Shown piece by piece: positions 1 through 6,716 of a stretch of DNA of 24,793 bases (its first letter is position 1; every line of letters starts with the position of its first letter). Source of the DNA: Defluviitaleaceae bacterium (GTDB lineage Bacteria; Bacillota; Clostridia; Lachnospirales; WQUN01); the NCBI GenBank assembly GCA_009783525.1, contig WRDG01000004.1, forward strand, positions 1-24,793, read 5' to 3'. The position numbers were made by a program, and so were the translations under genes. Below the pieces are notes generated by a model. The model was given only the letters and a program-made list of their open reading frames with translations. It did not search any database and was not told the DNA's origin.

Positions 1-1
1 A

Positions 2-805
2 AAATTTATTTCGAGGCATTGGTACGCTTATGCGTACGAGCAGTTTGAAACCTACACCGACGACGTGGAATTTTTGTTGAAGGTTTTGCGCGAAAACACG
101 GACGGAACGCCGCAGAATATTCTTGAAGTTGCTTGCGGCGGCGGGCGTATATGCATCCCATTGGCACAGGCGGGCCACATAGTCACCGGCTTTGACGCGG
201 ACGAGTTTATGCTGCTGCGCTGTTACCGAAAAATGGAAGACGTCGCGGGCATCACATGCTACCGGGCCGACGCGCTTGAAGCCGATTGGGGCGGCGGGTT
301 TGACGTTGTGGTACTGGCGGGAAATATCCTTATAAACATCGAAACCGAAACGGACTACGCCGAAGCGCAGCAGACCTTTATACGCAAAGCGGCGGCGGCG
401 CTGCGCAAAGGCGGCCGTTTGTTACTAGATTACGACCAGCACTCAAATGCGTCGGCGGTAAAAACTTTCAACCGCTTGGGCGAAAGCGGACGCATGGATG
501 AAGATTACGATTACACCGACGAACTGGGCACAAAAGGAAAATTCAAAAACTACGGCGGCGTGTACGACCCCGTGACGCGCATCTGCACATGGGCAAGCCA
601 TAAAGAATTGCTGACGAACAACGGGGAGCGCATCATCGAATCCACGGCGGGGTATAAACACATACCATCGTTGAAACAGGTCTACGGTTGGCTTGCAGAC
701 GCGGGGCTTGCCGTCGAAAAAACTTACGGCAACTACTCCGCAGAGCCGCTCGACGAACGGCACACAAATTTTGTAAGGGCAACGATTTGGGCAAGGAAGG
801 GATGA
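2..805 (+). CDS. Class I SAM-dependent methyltransferase (5' end outside window)
   Basis: Predicted to transfer a methyl group from S-adenosylmethionine to an unknown substrate in the cytoplasm. The nucleotide-binding motif is EVACGGGRICIPLA followed by the acidic strand end GFDADE; motif IV is the region VVVLAGNILINIE. The frame is open from base 2, and the residues before the GTG at 65 (WYAYAYEQFETYTDDVEFLL) read like genuine protein, so the gene almost certainly starts upstream of the window and the GTG is not the true start. It ends at TGA 803-805. About 267 residues are visible, near the usual size for a stand-alone methyltransferase of this type, so probably little is missing. Downstream lies a patch of broken genes, so operon context is lost. 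The class assignment is firm; the substrate is unknown. Confidence 0.85.
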   Translation, partial: KFISRHWYAYAYEQFETYTDDVEFLLKVLRENTDGTPQNILEVACGGGRICIPLAQAGHIVTGFDADEFMLLRCYRKMEDVAGITCYRADALEADWGGGFDVVVLAGNILINIETETDYAEAQQTFIRKAAAALRKGGRLLLDYDQHSNASAVKTFNRLGESGRMDEDYDYTDELGTKGKFKNYGGVYDPVTRICTWASHKELLTNNGERIIESTAGYKHIPSLKQVYGWLADAGLAVEKTYGNYSAEPLDERHTNFVRATIWARKG

Positions 806-1022
806 TTTTGTTTCGCGGCAACATATTAAACTCACACATTAACGTGGGATGAGATACGACCCTTTATGTACGTACGGTCGATCCGCTTGATGGATTTTTG
901 CCCGGGCTCTTTTAATCGGAAGACTTTACGATAAAACAGTCCATGCTCGACGAAGCAAAATATTGGGTTGCCGCAGGTTTTGCGTTGTTTCGGAACGTCA
1001 TGCAAGACACGGCGGAAAAGTT
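806..1022. other. Decayed intergenic stretch between methyltransferase and accessory genes
   Basis: No intact gene is seen. A short ATCC...GGAT inverted repeat followed by TTTTT near 878-898 could be a weak terminator for the methyltransferase, but the stem is only 4 bp. The rest contains the possible plus-strand gene fragment listed separately, and the base composition is more AT-rich than in the flanking core genes. Confidence 0.4.
853..1020 (+). pseudogene. Possible remnant of an unrecognised protein-coding gene
   Basis: In one plus-strand frame the translation reads like real protein (TTLYVRTVDPLDGFLPGLF, then a TAA at 913-915, then EDFTIKQSMLDEAKYWVAAG and on to about TAEKF). A TGA at 850-852 precedes it and there is no plausible start. 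The frame continues past 1020 only as the antisense of the phosphotransferase stump. I do not recognise the family. It could be chance, but the amphipathic composition on both sides of a single stop suggests a decayed gene. Confidence 0.22.
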
Positions 1023-1214
1023 TATATCAAGCGCAGCCGCACGTTTTAGCTTTCCATATTCGCTTTTTTTGCGTTCGAGTGCATCAATGACAAAAATACG
1101 CAGAAGCAATTTTGCTCCATTAGTGGTTTCAATGAGATATTTTTTATCGCCCGACCAACCTTTGTTAAGCGGTTCGATTTTTACAAATGAATCATATCCG
1201 GGAATATCGTGCAT
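1023..1214 (-). pseudogene. 5' stump of an aminoglycoside phosphotransferase-family (APH) gene
   Basis: The first 64 residues resemble the N-lobe of the APH/choline-kinase-like phosphotransferase family: a glycine-containing turn (NKGWSGDKKYLIE) followed by a LLLRI strand and an ERKKSEYGKLKR helix, where intact enzymes place the ATP-binding lysine and the following helix. After residue 64 (AALDI) the similarity stops abruptly. The frame runs on to a stop at 912 with no catalytic HGD-type motif or Mg-binding Asp, so about three quarters of a normal 250-300 residue enzyme is missing. The ATG at 1214 follows the TAA of the AlbA_2 gene with no gap, implying the two were co-translated in one operon before truncation. 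It cannot encode an active kinase as it stands. Confidence 0.6.
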
Positions 1215-2540
1215 TTAATCAAATACCACTGTTTTCGCAACCCAAGAACCGTTTTTGTTCGCACCAATACGGTCAATTAACCCTTCGTCTTTAAGGGTTT
1301 TAATATTGCTCTTTATGTTTCGTTCGGAAATCCTTGTTTTTTCGGATAATGCTTTTATCGTTATTTTAGGATTTTCTTTCATAAATCGGATGATTTGTTT
1401 TTGAGTTTCGTTTATGGTGATGTTTATGGTGATGTTGGCATCACTATAAAATATAACTCGCAGTCCGCTACCTTCGCCAAGAATTTCAAATTCCGGCTTC
1501 GGCTTTCCTGCGCTTATATTTGAATTAATAATTTTTTCGATACCACGCCCCCAAGCCTCGGTCATGCCGGAACGGAAAAATACTCTGGCTATTTCGGGGT
1601 TGTGCGGCGTTGATGTACGTGTTGCAAGCAATTTTTCAACCGTCCAATTTGTGGGAAAACTACTGCTGTTGAAAATCGTGATTTTATCGTCATATACTCT
1701 TATTTGAATAGGATTGTCGGAAGTATAATCTTTGTGGACGATGGCGTTCAAAACTGCCTCGCGCATAGCATCACGGTTGACAGGATAGGTTTCTATCCGT
1801 TGCAATCCTTGATAGCTGATAATGCCCTTGAAATATTTATCAAACAACATATCAACGACTTTATCGGGCATTGTTATCAACGGCCCGTTAATTTCGTCTT
1901 GGAACACCAAATCATCATCCGTTTTGAAATAGCCTATTTTTACATATGCACCTGTTACCCATTTTTCGGGGTCATCATGGAAACATAATATCGCCGCGCG
2001 TTTGAGATACTTGCCGTCAAATAATTTCAACGTATCGACAAGCTGTTCATCGGTAATTTCTAAGTCTTCAGCGGCAAGCCTGTTACGCGCAAGAGCCTTT
2101 TTACGAAAATCACGGAACGCCACAATATCTAAATCGGGTGCGTTCACATGGGGTACAGGTGCAGAATCCCATGTACGCCCATATTTACGCATGACAAATT
2201 CGTCCAATGCAATGCCCGTCAACTCTTGCAACGTGCTACCCGAACGAAAATAATATTTGCCCCGATAACTGATGGGGTTGGGGTATTGCATTACATCAAT
2301 CGCTATAAAGGGCAAATTGTTTTCAAAGAGCAGATTTATTTCGGGAATAATGCCCATTGTTGATTTGATTGTATTGGGCAAATCATCCAACATCTTTTGA
2401 GCGTTATCAAGCCCGATAACCTTACCGTTATTATTTTTGCCTATTTCCAAACGACCGCCTTGAGCGTTGGCAAAGCCGCATATCCATTTAAGCAATTCTT
2501 TATCCCGTTTCGATTTCCAGTCAATTTGTTGATGTTCCAT
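1215..2540 (-). CDS. AlbA_2 / HATPase_c_4 ATP-binding protein with C-terminal winged helix
   Basis: This is a 441-residue protein of the group often annotated as a putative transcriptional regulator or RecG-like protein. The N-terminal AlbA_2 (Schlafen-like) domain is at about 5-120 (DWKSKRDKELLKWICGFANA, then LEIGKNNNGKVIGL). The HATPase_c_4 region is at about 240-370 (REAVLNAIVHKDY, IRVYDDKITIFN, NPEIARVFFRSGMTEAWGRG). A winged helix follows at about 375-440 (ALSEKTRISERNIKSNIKTL). The linker contains a short duplication, ITINITIN. ATG 2540 is preceded by AGGAGG at 2550-2555 with a 9-nt spacer; an in-frame GTG at 2543 is possible. Upstream is a small helix-turn-helix fragment and downstream, with no gap, the APH stump. 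The gene is AT-richer than its neighbours, consistent with horizontal transfer. Its role is unknown; members occur in mobile or defence-type contexts. Confidence 0.8.
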   Translation of the reverse strand: MEHQQIDWKSKRDKELLKWICGFANAQGGRLEIGKNNNGKVIGLDNAQKMLDDLPNTIKSTMGIIPEINLLFENNLPFIAIDVMQYPNPISYRGKYYFRSGSTLQELTGIALDEFVMRKYGRTWDSAPVPHVNAPDLDIVAFRDFRKKALARNRLAAEDLEITDEQLVDTLKLFDGKYLKRAAILCFHDDPEKWVTGAYVKIGYFKTDDDLVFQDEINGPLITMPDKVVDMLFDKYFKGIISYQGLQRIETYPVNRDAMREAVLNAIVHKDYTSDNPIQIRVYDDKITIFNSSSFPTNWTVEKLLATRTSTPHNPEIARVFFRSGMTEAWGRGIEKIINSNISAGKPKPEFEILGEGSGLRVIFYSDANITINITINETQKQIIRFMKENPKITIKALSEKTRISERNIKSNIKTLKDEGLIDRIGANKNGSWVAKTVVFD

Positions 2541-2549
2541 CACGGCTTT

Positions 2550-2555
2550 CCTCCT
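2550..2555 (-). promoter_or_regulatory. Shine-Dalgarno of the AlbA_2 gene
   Basis: A perfect AGGAGG lies 9 nt before ATG 2540 and 6 nt before GTG 2543 on the minus strand. It fixes the start to one of these adjacent codons. Confidence 0.7.
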
Positions 2556-2598
2556 GTTTTAAGGCTTCGGTTTTTGGCTTGCGTCCGTTTTTATTCCG

Positions 2599-2742
2599 TC
2601 AATCAGGTGTTTTTACCGCATCATTTGGAATCATCCATACACGACCAAAGCGAACAGCACCTATTATTTTTACATTGGCGCACATAAATTGTTCTTGCCG
2701 CGCTTGCACTCCCCATTTACTGGCGGCTTCGGCTACGCGCAA
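2599..2742 (-). pseudogene. Small helix-turn-helix (excisionase-like) DNA-binding protein, 5'-truncated
   Basis: Minus-strand frame ending at TGA 2599-2601: 47 residues beginning at a TTG, with VAEAASKWGVQARQEQFMC, then IIGAVRFGRVWMIPNDAVK. This matches the small MerR/excisionase-like proteins with the pattern AEAA.KWGV..RQ...C....I.GA.RFG..WMIP.DA.KP.D, normally about 60-75 residues with an N-terminal Met and a basic tail. Here no ATG/GTG is available, and the frame stays open upstream into the 3' end of the DUF2130 gene. The tail ends early, right after TPD. Several consensus positions are altered (QEQF for RVQ, ANVK for AEGR). It is probably a decayed copy, and it sits just upstream of the AlbA_2 gene, a pairing that fits a small mobile cassette. 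Confidence 0.55.
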
Positions 2743-2767
2743 AAAATTTTTAACAAGCGGTAACGGT

Positions 2768-4021
2768 TCACTCCGCCGGTTCCGCAGCGGCCGGCAGGGC
2801 GATGATCTCGCGGCCGGAGATGCCGTGGAGGTCGCCGCTGATGCCGTACAGGCTGCCCGTTACTTTTTGCAGGATTTTTTCTTGCGCGGCCCAGCGGCGC
2901 TGGGCTTGTTTTTTTTCGGCGTCGAGTTGGACCGCGAGTTCGTCGTAAGATTCGATTATGTAGCGGATGCGGTTTGCGAATTCGCCGCCGGTCAGATAGT
3001 TGTAGAGCATCTCGACCTTGACGTCCTTGCCTTCGGCGTTGCGGTTGGCGACGGCGACGCGCGCGCATATCTCGCGCAGCAGCGCGGCGAGCATCATGGC
3101 GTAGCGCGGCTTCACGAGCCAAATGTTTTCCGCGAGCTGCTTCCAGTCTTCGCCGCCGTCCGCAGGGGCGAACACGATCACGCCTATCTGCGCTTTTTCT
3201 GCGGCGAGCTCGTCTTTTAGTTTGCCGAGCCATGCGGACTGGTACGATTTCGCGTTTTTACATTCCCATAAAATGAGGCCGCAGTTAGGGTAATAAATTT
3301 CGTTTACGGTTTGCCGTATGTCCGAGCCGCGCTCGCCTTTTTTAACTTCTTCGATCGTGTCCGCCGGGAACCATTCGCGAAGGTTGCGTTCGACGTCGAG
3401 CTCCAGTATCTCGCCCTGAAGCTGCTGCGAGCCCTGCTCCGCCAAAAGTTTCGCGGCGGTCATTTGCTCGCGCAGTTTGTTTATCGTCTCTTCCTGCTCG
3501 CGGATTTTCGTGTTGAAATTTTCGCTTGCGTCGCGGGCCGCTTCTTCGCGGATCGATTTTTCTCTGCTTACGAGTTCGCGTTTCGCGGCAAGCTCCGCAT
3601 CGTCCTTCGCTTTGTTTGCGCGCGAAAGCTCTTCGAGCAGAGATGTCATCTGTTCGCGCAGCTGTTTTTCGCCGGCGCGTGAACTCTCCGCAAGCCTGCG
3701 GAATTTTTCCGTTTCGAGTTCGGCGGCCTGTTTCGCCTCTGCCAGCGCAAATTCTTTTGCCTGAGCCGCTTTGTTTATTTCATGCTGGGCTTTTTGGCGT
3801 TCGCGGGCGATGTCCGCTTCGCTTGACTGCTTCGCGTCGGCAAGCGCGTTCTGCACGGCCTTTACCGTGTTTTTTTCGAGGTGTTCGACGTACTGCTTGT
3901 TGAGCCGCTGTTTTTCTTCCTCTACCGCTTTTTGGAATTCGTCTTCCATCAAATGCGATATCGATTCCGAAATCTCAAACGTCCTCTTGCAGTACGGACA
4001 GACGACTGTGTTCACATTCAC
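2768..4021 (-). CDS. DUF2130 protein: CPYC motif, long coiled coil, PD-(D/E)XK-like C-terminus
   Basis: A cytoplasmic protein of about 417 residues. N-terminus: a CPYC pair (residues 8-11), half of a zinc-ribbon motif with no obvious second pair. Residues about 25-215 are a charged, Glu/Lys/Ala-rich coiled coil. The C-terminal domain has GERGSDIRQTV then LILWECKNAK, an Asp plus ExK arrangement like PD-(D/E)XK nucleases, followed by an aromatic-rich region. The family is DUF2130, of unproven function; nuclease activity is inference. Start choice: a GTG at 4030 has AAGGAG directly abutting it, whereas GTG 4021 has the same AAGGAG 8 nt upstream, so 4021 is preferred. It lies downstream of alr behind a spacer holding a direct repeat. 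Confidence 0.8.
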   Translation of the reverse strand: MNVNTVVCPYCKRTFEISESISHLMEDEFQKAVEEEKQRLNKQYVEHLEKNTVKAVQNALADAKQSSEADIARERQKAQHEINKAAQAKEFALAEAKQAAELETEKFRRLAESSRAGEKQLREQMTSLLEELSRANKAKDDAELAAKRELVSREKSIREEAARDASENFNTKIREQEETINKLREQMTAAKLLAEQGSQQLQGEILELDVERNLREWFPADTIEEVKKGERGSDIRQTVNEIYYPNCGLILWECKNAKSYQSAWLGKLKDELAAEKAQIGVIVFAPADGGEDWKQLAENIWLVKPRYAMMLAALLREICARVAVANRNAEGKDVKVEMLYNYLTGGEFANRIRYIIESYDELAVQLDAEKKQAQRRWAAQEKILQKVTGSLYGISGDLHGISGREIIALPAAAEPAE

Positions 4022-4038
4022 GGCAGACACTCCTTTTT

Positions 4039-4174
4039 GTTGTTCGCGTCAAATAAGTTCATATTGAAAAAACGTCCGCGGAATTTTTTTTTTTTATGAT
4101 TTATGTATGACGTTGTTCGCGTCGCATAAATTATTATTTCAAAAACGTCCGCGGCATTTTTATTTTTTTATATA
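4039..4174. repeat. Imperfect direct repeat, period 73 bp, between alr and the DUF2130 gene
   Basis: Two copies begin with GTTGTTCGCGTC (4039-4050 and 4112-4123) and share AAAAACGTCCGCGG (4068-4081 and 4141-4154) followed by a T-rich tract. Both anchor pairs are offset by exactly 73 bp, so this is one duplicated segment with diverged AT-rich filler. The second copy runs into the 3' end of alr. No clear terminator hairpin is seen; each copy contains the palindrome CCGCGG. Confidence 0.75.
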
Positions 4175-5335
4175 AATCCGCGGTACGCGCTTGCCTACGC
4201 CGCAGATTATTTCGTAGCCGATGGTGCCTATGTGCGCGGCGAGTTCGTCCGCCGTAATTTCTTCCGCGCCCTGCCGGCCGATAAGAACGGCTTCGTCGCC
4301 GGGCGACACGCCGGGGACGTCCGTCACGTCCGCCATGCACTGGTCCATGCAGATCGCGCCTATAAGCGGTGCGCGTTTACCGCCCACCAGCACATGCGAT
4401 TTGTTTGAGAGCAGCCGCGGGTAGCCGTCCGCGTAGCCTACCGGCAAAGTGGCCACGACCGTTTCGCGGCGCGTGACAAAACTGTGGCCGTAGCTCACGC
4501 CGCTGCCCGCGGGCAGGGTCTTGACCATGCCAACGCGGGTCACCAAGCGCATTGCGGGCTTGAGGTTAAGCTCGGCGCAGGCGTCTTTCATTTCGGGCGA
4601 GGGCAGCAAGCCGTAAAGCAGTATGCCTATGCGGATCATGCCGCAAAAAACGCAGCTACTGACGTCAAAATTATTTTCGCGCCAATAATCGCGGCGGCTT
4701 TGGAGCGTCTGCGAAAACGCGCCGGAGTTTCCGGTATGAAGGGCGGGCGGCTTTATGCCGAGCGATCCGAGTTCGCTTGTCATTTGCGCGAAGCGGCGGT
4801 GCTGCTCCATCATGAACGAGGCGTCCGCCGCGTCCGACGTTGCGAAGTGAGTGTATATGCCCGCCGTTTCCAAATGCCTGTCCGAAAAAATATCCGCCGC
4901 TTCTTTTGCGGAGCCCGGCAAAAAACCGAGCCGGCCCATGCCCGTGTCGATTTTTATATGGATTTTTGCGCGCGTGTTTTGCGCGGCGGCGGCGGCGGAG
5001 AGCATCCGCGCCGTTTCAACGGAAAAAACAGTTTGCATGAGTCCGTGGCGCACCGCTTCGGGCAGCAGCTGTTCGGGCGTGTAACCCAGCACTAAAACAG
5101 GCGCGGTTATCCCGCGCCTTTTGAGTTCGATCCCTTCTTCGCACAGCGCCGTGCCGAAAGCGTCCGCGCCGCAGGCAAGCAGCGTCTCCGCGGATTCGGC
5201 CGCGCCGTGCCCGTAGCCGTCCGCCTTTACCACCGCCATCAGCTTTGTCCCGCGCGGGACGCGGCTGCGTACCTGCGCGTAGTTATGCGCGAGGCTCGCC
5301 AAATTTATTTCGGCGTGTGCGCGGACGTATTCCAT
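4160..5335 (-). CDS. alr: Alanine racemase
   Basis: A PLP-dependent enzyme interconverting L- and D-alanine and supplying D-Ala for peptidoglycan. At 391 residues it is full length. The PLP lysine is K37 in MAVVKADGYGHGA, and the catalytic tyrosine of the opposite face is Y282 in SGVSYGHSF. Other family landmarks are HIKIDTGMGRLGF, ALHTGNSGAF, RIGILLYGL, AICMDQCMADVTD and the C-terminal YEIICGVGKRVPRIY. The usual RPG of the RPGIALYG stretch is RIG here. The ATG at 5335 directly follows the TAA of the upstream oxidoreductase with no gap, so translation is probably coupled and both genes share the promoter near 6409-6436. Confidence 0.97.
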   Translation of the reverse strand: MEYVRAHAEINLASLAHNYAQVRSRVPRGTKLMAVVKADGYGHGAAESAETLLACGADAFGTALCEEGIELKRRGITAPVLVLGYTPEQLLPEAVRHGLMQTVFSVETARMLSAAAAAQNTRAKIHIKIDTGMGRLGFLPGSAKEAADIFSDRHLETAGIYTHFATSDAADASFMMEQHRRFAQMTSELGSLGIKPPALHTGNSGAFSQTLQSRRDYWRENNFDVSSCVFCGMIRIGILLYGLLPSPEMKDACAELNLKPAMRLVTRVGMVKTLPAGSGVSYGHSFVTRRETVVATLPVGYADGYPRLLSNKSHVLVGGKRAPLIGAICMDQCMADVTDVPGVSPGDEAVLIGRQGAEEITADELAAHIGTIGYEIICGVGKRVPRIYIKK

Positions 5336-6364
5336 TTACAGCGCGACCGAAGCGCCGTTTTTGTCGCACGACTCGCGCTCCGCTTCCGCTATGCGGATCG
5401 TGTCTCTGTGGCTTTCGAGCAGCGGTATGCAGTCGTAGTTATTTAAGTCATTTAAATATTCGTAAAACAAACGGAGCTCTTTATAGTATGCGGGTTCGCT
5501 CGACAGCTCCGGCTCGTAGACCTTGCCGTCGTTTGGACAGACCTTGAACTTTCCGTTGCCGAGCACGACTGCGCCGCGTTCGAAGTTGACGCGAAACAAC
5601 ATTTCGAAACCGTAGCCGTCGCCGTTTATCGTCCAGTCGTCCTGCGCGTTTATCACCATGTCGCCGTAAAAATAATTGGTGCTTACCGCGTCGTAGCCGC
5701 TGCCGGGGAACACGACGCGACCTATCGACGAGACGCTTTTTGGCACGCCGAACAGCCAGTTGATTGCGTCCACGTCGTGGATGTGCTGGTCAAGCAGCGC
5801 GCCGCCGCTTTTTTCGTTGGTCAAAAGCCAATTTTGCCATGACCACCTCGGCGTTTGGCCGCCCCGGAAAAAATATCCCGATATGCATTTTCCGAATTTG
5901 TTTTCGTCCACGACGCTTTTTAAAAATTCGTAGACGTTCCAATAGCGGAGCGTGTGGCCGATCATCAGCTTCATGCCCGTGCGTTTTGACGCGCTTATCA
6001 TTGTGCCGCACATTTCGGACGAAATTGCCATCGGCTTTTCGCAGAACACATGCTTGCCGGCCTCCATCGCGCGCACCGACGCCGGCCCGTGCAGGTATGT
6101 GGGCAGGCAAATGTCTATTGCGTCGAGTTGTTCGCACGCAATCATCTCGTCCATGTCGTTGTAAAGCGAGTACGCGGACAGATCGAAGCTGCCCGAACCC
6201 ACTTTGATGTTGCCTTGCGTCGCAGCTCCCGCTTTAAATTTTGCCTCGTCAACGTCGCACACGGCGGCGAGTTTGACAGGCAGCCCGTCCTTTTCCATTT
6301 GCTGATACGTGTTTAAATGACCCGCGCCCATAAAACCGAGCCCTACCAACCCAACGTTAAACAT
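5336..6364 (-). CDS. Gfo/Idh/MocA family NAD(P)-dependent oxidoreductase
   Basis: A 342-residue Rossmann-fold oxidoreductase, likely acting on a sugar, inositol or amino-sugar derivative; the substrate cannot be read from sequence. The N-terminus has the dinucleotide motif GLVGLGFMGAGH (residues about 5-16). The EKP motif (HVFCEKPMA) carries the conserved catalytic-region Lys, and the second-domain signature is GGALLDQHIHDVDAINWLFG. Start: ATG 6364 is preceded by GGAGGG with a short spacer and begins exactly at the Rossmann strand. The frame is open upstream to 6535, but that part is basic, low-complexity and crosses the promoter, so it is excluded. It is the first gene of a two-gene operon with alr, possibly repressed through the palindrome between its promoter elements. 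Confidence 0.9.
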   Translation of the reverse strand: MFNVGLVGLGFMGAGHLNTYQQMEKDGLPVKLAAVCDVDEAKFKAGAATQGNIKVGSGSFDLSAYSLYNDMDEMIACEQLDAIDICLPTYLHGPASVRAMEAGKHVFCEKPMAISSEMCGTMISASKRTGMKLMIGHTLRYWNVYEFLKSVVDENKFGKCISGYFFRGGQTPRWSWQNWLLTNEKSGGALLDQHIHDVDAINWLFGVPKSVSSIGRVVFPGSGYDAVSTNYFYGDMVINAQDDWTINGDGYGFEMLFRVNFERGAVVLGNGKFKVCPNDGKVYEPELSSEPAYYKELRLFYEYLNDLNNYDCIPLLESHRDTIRIAEAERESCDKNGASVAL

Positions 6365-6408
6365 GCGGCCCTCCGTTACCCGCCGAAGCGGAAATTTTAT
6401 TTGTTTAA

Positions 6409-6436
6409 ATTGTAGCACAAATATTTGTGCCCGCAA
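6409..6436 (-). promoter_or_regulatory. Sigma-70-type promoter of the oxidoreductase-alr operon with a palindromic operator
   Basis: Minus strand: -35 TTGCGG (6436-6431), 16-bp spacer, -10 TACAAT (6414-6409). The entire 16-bp spacer, 6415-6430, is a perfect palindrome, GCACAAATATTTGTGC. A dyad placed exactly between -35 and -10 is the classic position for a repressor operator. The transcription start would fall about 40 bp before the ATG. The regulator is not identifiable here. Confidence 0.65.
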
Positions 6437-6556
6437 AAGACGCTGTCGTTTTTGAAAAAGGTTTGCGCTTGGCGCGGTTAACGCATTTTTTTGGCGGCTT
6501 ATTTTTTTGCGCCCTTCATTTTTTACGTTGTGCATGCTAAAATTTTTTGCGTAAAT

Positions 6557-6695
6557 GCGGCGGGTAGATGAGTATTAAGTATTCGATGATTAACTAGATT
6601 TTGCGCGAGAAAAATCCCGGAATTAGGGGATTTTTCGAAGTGCAAAATCGGCATTTTGCAATTAATCATCGAATACATAAATAATCTGCCGCCGC
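6557..6695. repeat. Nested palindromic repeat element, about 139 bp
   Basis: Matched arms from outside in: GCGGCGG (6557-6563) with CCGCCGC (6689-6695); GTATTCGATGATTAA (6579-6593) with its exact complement (6662-6676); GATTTTGC (6597-6604) with GCAAAATC (6642-6649); AAAAATCCC (6610-6618) with GGGATTTTT (6627-6635). The right half also contains a separate perfect hairpin, TGCAAAAT-CGGC-ATTTTGCA (6641-6660). AAAT flanks both sides (6553-6556 and 6696-6699), a possible target duplication. It lies between divergent genes, so it is not a terminator for either. Confidence 0.75.
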
Positions 6696-6716
6696 AAATG
6701 TGCGAGAGGTTTGCGG

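Larger units (their letters stand above)
6365..6716. other. Divergent intergenic region with promoter/operator and a palindromic element
   Basis: 352 bp separate the oxidoreductase (minus) from folC (plus). From left to right it holds the oxidoreductase leader with its SD, a promoter with an internal palindrome (6409-6436), a T/A-rich stretch with no recognisable gene (6437-6556), the nested palindrome 6557-6695, and the folC ribosome-binding site. No folC promoter is evident; it may lie in or left of the palindrome. Confidence 0.7.

Noticed and set aside
2579..3220. Long plus-strand frame opposite the DUF2130 gene
   Set aside because: It is antisense of a gene with clear domain structure; its composition has no family features and there is no SD.
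4484..5095. Plus-strand frame of about 200 residues opposite alr
   Set aside because: Antisense of alanine racemase, whose catalytic motifs are intact.
6365..6535. 57-residue N-terminal extension of the Gfo/Idh/MocA protein
   Set aside because: The extension is basic and low in family similarity, crosses a good promoter, and ATG 6364 has a strong GGAGGG.
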